NCBI GenBank assembly: GCA_046330225.1
Contig: JAXLTD010000009.1
Location: 62,001 to 126,000 of the forward strand
Direction of reading: 5' to 3'
DNA length: 64,000 nt
Origin: CANJIV01 sp046330225
GTDB taxonomy: Bacteria; Actinomycetota; Thermoleophilia; Solirubrobacterales; Solirubrobacteraceae
Every line of letters begins with the position of its first letter. Position 1 is the stretch's first letter. The position numbers and the translations under genes are program-made. The notes beneath the pieces are model-generated. The model was not told the origin of the DNA, did not search any database, and was given only the letters and a program-made list of their open reading frames with translations. Of this stretch, positions 51,815 to 58,527 are shown piece after piece.

Positions 51815-52541
51815 CGCGCCGCGCCTCCAGGATGGTGTGCGAGCTGATGGGCCGGTCAAGCTCGGCGACGAGCTGACGGTGCCAGATCAGGTGGGCCAGG
51901 ATCGGCCGGGCGATCGCCGAGACCTCCCCCGTCCGGCGCTCGGCCTCATCCCAGCGCACGCCGCCGACACATGCCGCCTGCAGCGAGGGTGCCAGCTCGC
52001 GAGTCATCGGCGGCTCGAGGCGTGCTGCTGCAAGGAACTGAAGGTTGAGCAGGCGTGCGGGCGCCAACCCACCGATCGCCACCCGGTGGCGCCACCCCAG
52101 TTCCGAGCACACCCGCGACATGGCGGCGAGACGCGATGCGATGTCCGGCATCGCCGCCCGGCGCGGTGTCGCCACGTTCAGCACCTCGGGAACCTCGCCA
52201 TCACCGAGGAGCAGGAAGTCGGGCACATGGGAGGCCGGGAGACCCTCGCCTCCGAAGTGCACCCGGAACGGCTGCTCAACGATCCACGAGACGCCTGGGT
52301 CGAAGTCCGCGGCCAGCAAGTGCTGGGCTTCCAGCCGACTCTCGTAGCCCACGAAACCGGCCTTCGTTACCGACCAGAACAGTCCAGGATTCCGCTTCTG
52401 GCCTTGGTAGGCCGCGAACCGCCGGATCGGGCGAAGCTCTCGGAGGTCAAGCGCAAGCAGCTCGGGTTGAGGCACGGAGACCTCCTGTCCGGCGTAGTCG
52501 AGCGAGAAGACGGCAGAGGGCACGGCGAGGAGGCTACACAT
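51807..52541 (-). CDS. tnsA: TnsA-like endonuclease subunit with degraded active site
   Basis: 244 residues, first gene of the tns operon. It follows the TnsA endonuclease layout: 'GYESRLEAQHLLAADFDP' (catalytic Glu region, 67-71), 'WIVEQPFRVHFGG' and 'ASHVPDFLLLGDGEVPEVLNVATP' (Asp108). The usual ending of this block is an acidic or polar residue followed by a catalytic Lys or Arg (V-D-x-K/R); here it reads E-V-L-N-V-A, so no basic residue is present. A C-terminal half that would contact TnsC is kept. If inactive, 5' strands would not be cut and transposition would proceed by cointegrates, as in TnsA-less Tn5053 elements. Confidence 0.75.
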   Translation of the reverse strand: MCSLLAVPSAVFSLDYAGQEVSVPQPELLALDLRELRPIRRFAAYQGQKRNPGLFWSVTKAGFVGYESRLEAQHLLAADFDPGVSWIVEQPFRVHFGGEGLPASHVPDFLLLGDGEVPEVLNVATPRRAAMPDIASRLAAMSRVCSELGWRHRVAIGGLAPARLLNLQFLAAARLEPPMTRELAPSLQAACVGGVRWDEAERRTGEVSAIARPILAHLIWHRQLVAELDRPISSHTILEARRGD

Positions 52542-52655
52542 GTGTTATACGAACGTCAAACATCCGTATGACGCTCACTGGCCGCGAGTCCTTGGTTCGG
52601 GGCTGACAATATGCTCTACTCGTGTCAACGCTCCGACGAACGAAAGATAAAGACA

Positions 52656-52856
52656 ATGAGCGCGCCTGTGACCGTTACGAACGACGAGCTACGGTCAACG
52701 CGGGAGACCGTGCAAGGCCTTGGTCGGCTTCTTGACGCCCTCGAGGCCGGGAAGGTCGACAAGTTCGTAATCACGCAACAAACCCGGATGCGAGGGGTGC
52801 TCATCAGCCTGGATGAGTACGCCCGACTGATCGATGCCGCCGAGCAGCATGTCTAG
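52656..52856 (+). CDS. Solitary Phd/YefM-like antitoxin
   Basis: 66 residues from ATG 52656; a longer version from 52611 is possible but less likely. The core 'ETVQGLGRLLDALEAGKVDKFVITQQTRMRGVLISLDEYARLID' (seen in parts) matches Phd/YefM antitoxins, in which 'V-L-I-S-x-x-E-Y-x-x-L' is diagnostic. No toxin gene follows; the next 211 nt on this strand hold nothing recognised. It is divergent from tnsA with a 114-nt shared spacer, so it could repress the transposition operon as well as itself. Confidence 0.7.
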   Translation: MSAPVTVTNDELRSTRETVQGLGRLLDALEAGKVDKFVITQQTRMRGVLISLDEYARLIDAAEQHV

Positions 52857-53067
52857 CGGTGGCCTCTGACGGCTGACAGCCTGCGCGCGTCGATCCCTCC
52901 AGCCCATCCCTCGGATCCGTTGCACTAGCGATCCACAGTAGCCTCGAAGCGGTTTTGCGTCTGCATCCAAGCGGCACCCGCGGCCACCGGGCGCCGTGCT
53001 GCGGGACGGAGAGCGATCAGGCACCAACGCTGCCGGAGCATCGACGCTCAGGTGCGCGGACTTTCCT

Positions 53068-53595
53068 TCAGGTGCACTTGGTCTTGGCGTCCAGGAATCG
53101 CCGGCTGGTGCGGATGCGGCTGGAGTGACGGAGCAGGCTCCGCGTGGCGCTGGCGGCGCGGGTGGCGTTACCGGCGCGGGCAGCGCGGCTGATCGCGGTC
53201 AGGTCTGTGGCTGCTGCCTCAAGGGCGCGGGTGAGGCGCCCGAGGGCGGCTGACAACGGTGGCGGCGGGTTGAGCCGGTCGAGGTCGGCGGCCACAGTGC
53301 GCACGCGGCCGGCCATGTAAGCGAACTGGCCGGCGATCTGGCCGTTGGTCATGCCACTGGCACGGTTGAGTTCGCGGCCGAGGAAGTCGCCGATGGTGAG
53401 GATCCGTCCTTGCGCCTCGCGGAACCCGGCCACGAACGGTGCCGGGGAGCAGGACGCCCCGGCGGGCGGCGCCAGAGACGCGGGCAGTCCCAAGGCCACG
53501 GCGGCAGCGATCAACACCAGGGTCGAGCGCCTCAGTGGCGCAGGCGACTCGGTGAAACGGCGAGGTCGCGCACGGCGGGCAGAGCCGGAAGTCAT
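53068..53595 (-). CDS. Secreted helical hypothetical protein
   Basis: 175 residues from ATG 53595, overlapping the upstream gene by 4 nt. A long Arg-rich n-region and hydrophobic core give a signal peptide (ending about 'PAGAS'). The mature part is mostly helical: 'FLGRELNRASGMTNGQIAGQF', 'RTVAADLDRLNPPPPLSAAL' (in parts) and an Ala-rich tail ending in Cys. An early Cys ('CSPAPF') and the last Cys could form a disulphide. Not recognised. It pairs with the next secreted protein as a two-gene unit. Confidence 0.6.
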   Translation of the reverse strand: MTSGSARRARPRRFTESPAPLRRSTLVLIAAAVALGLPASLAPPAGASCSPAPFVAGFREAQGRILTIGDFLGRELNRASGMTNGQIAGQFAYMAGRVRTVAADLDRLNPPPPLSAALGRLTRALEAAATDLTAISRAARAGNATRAASATRSLLRHSSRIRTSRRFLDAKTKCT

Positions 53596-53993
53596 TGCAG
53601 GCCCCACTTGTTGCGCAGCGTGCGGGGAATGCCGTACAGGATGGGGTCCCCGGAATCGCCGATCAGCCGCCACGGCCCGCCGCGGCGCCGGGTGAACTTC
53701 TCGGGCTGGTCGGTCGGGCCGGTGACGGGGAAGTTGAAGTACGCGGCGGCGTAGTAGCGCGTGCCGCAACGGCCGAAAGGCACCTTGCCCGGCAGCGGGG
53801 TCCGCTGCTCGGTGTAGCGGCTCATCACTTTGCGCAGCACCGCTTTGAGGCCCTTGGAGCTGAGCGCCTTGCACGTCGTGCTGGCTGCGACCGGCCTCGA
53901 TGCCGCCGGCGCAACCGCGGGCGTTGCGGCCAGCAGCGCACTAGCGGCAACTGCGAGAGCGATCGTGCGGACGGAAATGCGTGAACGGCGCAT
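53592..53993 (-). CDS. Small secreted hypothetical protein
   Basis: 133 residues with a clear signal peptide ('TIALAVAASALLAATPAVAPA'). The mature domain has two Cys ('TTCKALSSKGLKAVLRKVM' and 'PFGRCGTRYYAAAYFNFPVTG') and several aromatic strands, with 'RRGGPWRLIGDSGDP' at the end. This is a compact exported beta-domain. Family not recognised. It overlaps the following gene by 4 nt, so both products are made together. Confidence 0.6.
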   Translation of the reverse strand: MRRSRISVRTIALAVAASALLAATPAVAPAASRPVAASTTCKALSSKGLKAVLRKVMSRYTEQRTPLPGKVPFGRCGTRYYAAAYFNFPVTGPTDQPEKFTRRRGGPWRLIGDSGDPILYGIPRTLRNKWGLQ

Positions 53994-54047
53994 GCGACGG
54001 CGTCCTCCTCAGTAGCTCCCAGCCCGGACCCTATCTCCTAGCTTCCT

Positions 54048-55028
54048 TCAGTCTCCGCCGGCCTGAGGCATGTCCAGCAGGCCGCGCGCTCGCAGGAGTT
54101 CGGGGCCGAGCACGAGGCGCCAGACGCCGCGCGGGCAGGGCGGCAGGCCGCCGGCATGCTCGTGGAAGTAGTCCTCGTCATCAACGATCAGCATGCCGGC
54201 GACCTTGCAGCGCCCAAGCTCTGCGTGGCGGCTGAGCTTCTCGCAGTCGGCGGCCACTGCCTCGACGCGCTTCTTGGCGTCCATTTCATAGCTGCTACCG
54301 CGCCATCCCTTCTGCAGCCATTTGACCTCGAAGAAGGCCTCGTGCTGATGGGTGCGGTAGCGCTCCTGCGAGGTGCCATCCTCGGTGAAGCCGCGCAGGT
54401 CGGTCACGGCCACGTCCACCCGCTGGGCTGCCTCCGCGGCGGGGTCGAAGTCGGCGCGGGTGGCCTTGCTGATGGAGAACTCCATGTGAACGCAGCTCGG
54501 CCACTCGCGCTCCAGCTCCATGGCGAAGCGCAGCCCGCAGTCGCGCTCGGAGCGGATCACCGGGCCAAAGTAGTTGAGCGGGTCCTCGTAGCCGGTCCAT
54601 CCGTGGAAGCGGTGCCCGCCCCAGGCTGCATAGCCGCGCACCAGCCGGTCAAACGCAGCCATCGCCTTGTCCTGGGCCGGCCACGCGTCGGGCGACTGCC
54701 CGGTCGTGCGCCGGGCCACTGCGCTCCGGATCGCCTCGACCAGCGCGCGGACGAAGGGCATGTCCTCAGGTCCATTGTCTGTCCAGGTGAAGTGCAGTTC
54801 GCGCATTTCAAGGAACAGAAGAGCCCGGCACTCGGTCAGCGACGGTGGGAGTGAGCCGTCGGCGTGCCAGGCGCGGCGGGCGTCGGCGAGAACTTCGCTG
54901 CGCCACTCCGGAGCGGTGACCGCGTAGCCGTCGAAGCTGGCGGCGAATGGCGAGATGTCTGACCACTCCGCTCCCGCCTCCGGAATCCGTCCCGGCGTCA
55001 GCTCGCAGTTGGGCAATCGCAGCGTCAC
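54048..55028 (-). CDS. Putative PD-(D/E)XK nuclease-like protein
   Basis: 326 residues from GTG 55028; the frame is open further upstream so the start is uncertain. The N-terminal half is helical ('LPPSLTECRALLFLEMRELHF'). The C-terminal half carries a nuclease-like pattern: Glu in 'CVHMEFSISKAT', Asp in 'RVDVAVTDLRG' and 'EAFFEVKWLQKGW' (E-x-K at 234-236). That combination fits the PD-(D/E)XK superfamily. The late segment 'VAGMLIVDDEDYFHEHAG' is acidic. No family name is known. It could be a restriction-type or mobile-element nuclease. Confidence 0.55.
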   Translation of the reverse strand: MTLRLPNCELTPGRIPEAGAEWSDISPFAASFDGYAVTAPEWRSEVLADARRAWHADGSLPPSLTECRALLFLEMRELHFTWTDNGPEDMPFVRALVEAIRSAVARRTTGQSPDAWPAQDKAMAAFDRLVRGYAAWGGHRFHGWTGYEDPLNYFGPVIRSERDCGLRFAMELEREWPSCVHMEFSISKATRADFDPAAEAAQRVDVAVTDLRGFTEDGTSQERYRTHQHEAFFEVKWLQKGWRGSSYEMDAKKRVEAVAADCEKLSRHAELGRCKVAGMLIVDDEDYFHEHAGGLPPCPRGVWRLVLGPELLRARGLLDMPQAGGD

Positions 55029-55306
55029 AGCGCGGCTTCGCCTCTGCACGGGCAGGTACGTCGCAGCTCCACGTGATGGCTCTCCTTGAAGTCCCGATGC
55101 GGGTGTGAGACATCCACCGCGGGCTAGCCTAGTCGGGGCGCACGCTCGCGACAGTGACAGCCTGCCGCCACGGCCCCGATCACCGGCACCCGCCCGACGC
55201 CCACTGAGGCCGCTAGCGCTCCATGCCCGCCAATGCGTGCAGACGGCGGCGCAGGCTGGCAATCGCGGGCTTTCATCTGGGGCGGCCAGGCCGTACGGTT
55301 GCCGCC

Positions 55307-55657
55307 ATGACCTCCGTGCTGCGAGCCGGGACGCTCGCCCTCCTGCTGCTGCCGGCCGGTGCCGCACTGTCCGCTTCATCGCCCGCCGCGGCGGCCCCCG
55401 GGTCGGTGCACCGCTGCGGCTCGGTGCTGGTGCGCAACGGCCCCATAGAGATGGGGGCCAGCCGCATCCGCACCCGCTATGTGCTGTGCAGCCAGGCACG
55501 GGCCATTTCGCGGCGCACCCTCACCGGGCCCTGCCGCTTTGCCGGCTTCTCCATCCGCTATCAGCCGGCCGAGCCGGTGGGCTACATCGTGCTGCGCCGC
55601 GGACGCCAGCTGATTTGGTTCAGGGCCGCCGGCGGCGGCAGCTGCTGGCCCGCCTAG
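55307..55657 (+). CDS. Small secreted cysteine-containing protein
   Basis: 116 residues from ATG 55307. The signal peptide ('LALLLLPAGAALSASSPAAAA') is followed by a small basic beta-rich domain with four Cys (in 'HRCGSVLV', 'YVLCSQAR', 'GPCRFAGF' and 'GGSCWPA'), enough for two disulphides. Not recognised. A strong hairpin terminator lies 13 nt past the stop. The 278-nt gap upstream holds no gene that could be supported. Confidence 0.6.
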   Translation: MTSVLRAGTLALLLLPAGAALSASSPAAAAPGSVHRCGSVLVRNGPIEMGASRIRTRYVLCSQARAISRRTLTGPCRFAGFSIRYQPAEPVGYIVLRRGRQLIWFRAAGGGSCWPA

Positions 55658-55755
55658 CCGTCTAAGGCTGCGGGGCCGGCGCATGGCCGGCCCCGCCAGA
55701 CCACGGTCCTAATCTCGGTCAGGCTGAAGCCCTGCTGCTGACGGAGACGGCTCAT
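55654..55755 (-). pseudogene. Broken prepilin start (leader and first residues only)
   Basis: Minus-strand ATG 55755 opens a 33-codon frame beginning 'MSRLRQQQG|FSLTEI', a textbook class III prepilin leader with Glu at +5. After 'FSLTEI' the frame departs into unrelated sequence and stops. The hydrophobic helix is missing, so this is a truncated remnant of a minor pilin gene, about 22 kb from the pil locus. Confidence 0.45.
55670..55696. terminator. Hairpin terminator
   Basis: A 10-bp perfect inverted repeat (gcggggccgg / ccggccccgc) with a 7-nt loop follows the secreted-protein gene by 13 nt. No U-run is present. The hairpin lies inside the broken prepilin frame. Confidence 0.65.
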
Positions 55756-55884
55756 GCCTTCAGGCTGCCATCGCCGGCCGCCTTCCGGCCATTTTCTGGC
55801 GCCCCGGGGCGGCTTTCTTCCCGGCTTCGCCGGGGGCGAGACTGGCGTGTGGCGGGCGCGGTGACCGGCGCTACACTCGCTGCC

Positions 55885-56262
55885 ATGCCCCAGGATGCGT
55901 CGCGACCGCCCCGCAGTTTCGTGGCCGGCACCTTCGACGCTGCCGGCGCCAGCGACAGCGCCGCGCGCAGCGTCTCGAATCTGCGCCCGGCTGCCCAGCC
56001 GGCGGTGCTGCGCCTGGCCCCGGTCGCGGCTGCGTCCGGCGGCTGGCTTGGACTGAGCGCAGGGCGCCCGCGATCGGCTGAGGCCCGGCGCCTGCCGCCG
56101 GGCCTCGGGCAGCTGAGCACCGGCCAGATGCTCGCCTTTGCCGCCTTAGCCGGCCAGGTGGCCGACTACTGGCAGGGCCGGCGGACAATTCCGCTGATTG
56201 CCACACTGGCCGCACTGGCGCTGGCCGGGCTGGCTGAGCTGGCGCGAGCCGGGCGCCGCTAG
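55885..56262 (+). CDS. Hypothetical protein with one or two C-terminal membrane helices
   Basis: About 125 residues from ATG 55885 (an earlier GTG at 55849 adds 12). The first two thirds are Ala/Pro/Arg-rich and low in predicted structure. The end has 'GQMLAFAALAGQVADYWQGRR' followed by the hydrophobic 'TIPLIATLAALALAGLAELA'. Function and family are unknown, and the Ala-rich composition makes the coding status uncertain. The next 229 nt up to 56492 hold nothing that could be supported. Confidence 0.4.
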   Translation: MPQDASRPPRSFVAGTFDAAGASDSAARSVSNLRPAAQPAVLRLAPVAAASGGWLGLSAGRPRSAEARRLPPGLGQLSTGQMLAFAALAGQVADYWQGRRTIPLIATLAALALAGLAELARAGRR

Positions 56263-56491
56263 GCACTTACTGGTGCGACGCTGGACGGATGGTGCGTCCC
56301 GCGGCTGGCTTGTACATCCGCTGCCCGTTGGCGATACCAGCCCGGCAGCGGCCCGCCCTACGCGCCGCCAAGGGGGCCCGGATCACCGTCTCAAGCGCTG
56401 CCTCCGCACGCAGCTTCTCGATGGCCGCACTTGAAGCCGCATCATCCGGCTGGCGTGCAGAAAGCGCCGCCCCCGCTGCTACACCTCCCGC

Positions 56492-57343
56492 ATGACGCTT
56501 TCTCAGGCCCTTGGAAGCAGCGTGGTGGCACAGGCTCCGCCCACCTTGCTGTACGGGCCCAATCTCCCGGAGCTTTACCTGCGCACTGACGGCCGCGGCC
56601 AGGCGGTGCGCAGCCGCACCAACCAGCACCTGGTGCTCACCCCCGAGGTGTTCGACCGCCGCGACACGGTGCGCATGAGCAGCCTGCTGCACCAGCTGGA
56701 CATCTGCCGCAGCGAGCTGCACGCCGGGCGCTGCCAGCTGCTGGATGCCGGCCAGCACACCGAGCCGCTCATGCCGCTGGCGCAGCCCAACTGGGACTCG
56801 CCGGAAGGCCAGGCGCTGCTGGACCTGTGCGGCTCCGACCCGGCCCGCCAGTTCCTGCGCGCCTGGGTGGAGATGCAATGGGGCGACGCTGACGGCGCGC
56901 CCGGCGCCGACGGCTCGCGCTTCGCATCGGTGCTGGAGCGCGGAATGGCGCTGGGCGAGCTGGCCTCCCATCTGCTGCACATGCCCGCCCTGGTGCCGGA
57001 GGTGTGGATGAACTACTTCGGCCCCAACAAGACGCTGGCCGACGAAAAGCATCTGGCCGCCAACCCCGGGCGGGTGGACTTCCTGCTGCTGGCCGAAGGG
57101 CAGTCGATCATCATCGAGCTGGACGGCCCCTCGCACTACTGCTCCTGGGATCCCCGGGACGGCAGCTACTCCGGCCCCAGCGAGGAGCGCTACACCCGCT
57201 CGCTCCATCGCCGCCGCACCATGGAGCGGCGAGGCTTCAAGGTGGTGGTCTTCTCCAACCAGGAGGTCAGGCAGGCCATGGCCGACCCCGACGACTGCAT
57301 GCGCCTGGTGTGGCAGCTGCCCGGCTTCGTGCTGCCCTTCTGA
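56492..57343 (+). CDS. Putative Vsr/DUF559-like endonuclease-fold protein
   Basis: 283 residues. The C-terminal 100 residues look like a very-short-patch-repair/DUF559 nuclease: 'NPGRVDFLLLAEGQ' (Asp196), 'SIIIELDGPSHYCSWD' (E209-x-D-G), then 'RSLHRRRTMERRGFKVVVFSNQEV', where the basic helix and 'G-F-K-V-V-V-F' strand match the fold. The N-terminal region (about 1-170) is unassigned and helical, and may recognise a substrate. Such proteins nick or cleave DNA; the target is unknown. It is convergent with the next minus-strand operon. Confidence 0.65.
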   Translation: MTLSQALGSSVVAQAPPTLLYGPNLPELYLRTDGRGQAVRSRTNQHLVLTPEVFDRRDTVRMSSLLHQLDICRSELHAGRCQLLDAGQHTEPLMPLAQPNWDSPEGQALLDLCGSDPARQFLRAWVEMQWGDADGAPGADGSRFASVLERGMALGELASHLLHMPALVPEVWMNYFGPNKTLADEKHLAANPGRVDFLLLAEGQSIIIELDGPSHYCSWDPRDGSYSGPSEERYTRSLHRRRTMERRGFKVVVFSNQEVRQAMADPDDCMRLVWQLPGFVLPF

Positions 57344-57462
57344 GGCTGGGCCCCGGCAAGCCGGCCAAGCCATGCGCCCGGGTGCCGCTGGTCCCATGCG
57401 GCGCCGGCGTGCATGGGCAACGCACGGACTGCCGGCGAGTTGCGAGAAGCCGCGGGCCAGGC

Positions 57463-58527
57463 CTACAACGAGTGAGCAGTCCCGATCGCCGCCACCCACT
57501 CATCCGCCGACCACCGCTGATCCTTGGAGGCCCGGCCGTTCTCATCGAAGGTCACCTTCTCCTGCGCCAGCATCTGGCGCACGTCATCCGGCGTGGGTGG
57601 CAGTCCCGGCGTGACGGCTTTCCAGCCTTCGCTGACCTCGCCGAAGCGGTTGAGGACTCGGTAGACGTTGGGGACGTCGCCGCCCTTGTTGGACAGCCAG
57701 GTTCCGATCGGCTGGCCGGCGAGCGGGTTTCCGGCAGCGGCGGCCACGTCGCCGTAGCTGGCCCAGCGGCCGGGAGGGATGGAGGCGATGAAGTCTCGTG
57801 CCGCCTGCAGGTCCAGCGACTTGCCCTTGCTGCGTGAGGACTTGGCTCGCTTCTCCTTGAGGCGCACCTCGTAGTCGCCGGCCTCGGGCAGCGGGATCAG
57901 CACCGTGGAGGACAGCAGGATGCGGCCTTCCACCTCGTAGGGGACCAGCTGCACGCAGGTGATGTCCATGTCGAAGTTCTGGGTCAGCCACAGCGCGGTG
58001 CCGGTGACCCCGGCCTGGTAGGCGCCGGCCACCAGGATGATGCGCGGCTTGAAGTCGTCGTCCAGGGCGTCCAGCTCCGCTGTGTGCAGGAAGTCCTCCA
58101 GCTGATCGCGCGCCTGCTCGGGGTCCAGGTCCTCGCCGTGCTCCTTGCTGCGGTAGCTGCGGTAGAGGTCGAGCACCTGTTCGGCGTCGAGGGTTGAGGC
58201 GTAGGCGGCGTACCGCAGCGCCTGCAGGTCCTGGCCGCTGCCCGACTCGTCGCGCTTGATCTCGACCACCACGAGCTTGCCGTTGCGGTCAAGCGCCAGA
58301 AGGTCGGGACGGTCGCGGCTGCGATCCCAATTAGACACCTGGCTGGCCACGATCAGCAGCTCCTCGCCCATGACCCTGGGCTCGGCCTTCAGCCAGCGCT
58401 CAAGATCCTGAACTTCCTTGGCGCCCAGCTTCACGTAGGAGGCCGGCGGCAGCGCGGCCGGGCTGCCCCCGATGCTGGTGCCCAGGTCGAAGAGGCTGAC
58501 GCTGTTGCGATGCGGCTCGTCGCTCAT
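57463..58527 (-). CDS. PD-(D/E)XK nuclease fused to an alkyltransferase-like DNA-binding domain
   Basis: 354 residues, its ATG overlapping the hsdR stop by 4 nt, so it is the fourth gene of the hsd operon. The N-terminal domain has 'DRPDLLALDRNGKLVVVEIKRD' (in part: Asp75, E89-I-K91) followed by 'QALRYAAYAST', the DUF91/NucS-type nuclease core. A later domain (about 243-305), 'ASIPPGRWASYGDVAAAAGNP' onward, closely follows the MGMT/ATL DNA-binding fold but lacks the PCHR alkyl-acceptor motif. The combination suggests recognition of modified or damaged bases coupled to cleavage. It could police DNA missed by the HsdR enzyme. Confidence 0.75.
   Translation of the reverse strand: MSDEPHRNSVSLFDLGTSIGGSPAALPPASYVKLGAKEVQDLERWLKAEPRVMGEELLIVASQVSNWDRSRDRPDLLALDRNGKLVVVEIKRDESGSGQDLQALRYAAYASTLDAEQVLDLYRSYRSKEHGEDLDPEQARDQLEDFLHTAELDALDDDFKPRIILVAGAYQAGVTGTALWLTQNFDMDITCVQLVPYEVEGRILLSSTVLIPLPEAGDYEVRLKEKRAKSSRSKGKSLDLQAARDFIASIPPGRWASYGDVAAAAGNPLAGQPIGTWLSNKGGDVPNVYRVLNRFGEVSEGWKAVTPGLPPTPDDVRQMLAQEKVTFDENGRASKDQRWSADEWVAAIGTAHSL

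Larger units (their letters stand above)
42969..52655 (-). mobile_element. Tn7-like transposon (left end seen, right end not resolved)
   Basis: The minus-strand operon tnsA-tnsB-tnsC-tniQ (52541-46738) is a full Tn7-type core set. Downstream of tniQ towards lower coordinates are cargo genes: an FRG protein, a decayed gene and an AAA-DUF4435 ATPase. Then come three repeats that look like TnsB sites, outermost one preceded by a TGT (42969) 27 bp after a chromosomal gene. By analogy with Tn7 the right end should lie close upstream of tnsA, but no copy of the repeat was found there, so the right boundary given is provisional. No Cas genes or CRISPR repeats are present, so this is not a CRISPR-guided element. 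Confidence 0.65.

Noticed and set aside
46738..52541. CRISPR-associated transposon (CAST)
   Set aside because: TnsA, TnsB, TnsC and TniQ are present, but no Cas12k, Cascade genes or repeat array occur in the element, and TniQ is long like TnsD.
52611..52655. Upstream start for the Phd-like gene
   Set aside because: The 15 added residues are not part of the antitoxin family, and the downstream ATG has the family's normal N-terminus.
56267..57499. A 410-codon minus-strand frame antisense to the Vsr-like gene
   Set aside because: The plus-strand product has a coherent nuclease motif set; the antisense frame is Gln/His/Gly/Ala-rich without motifs.
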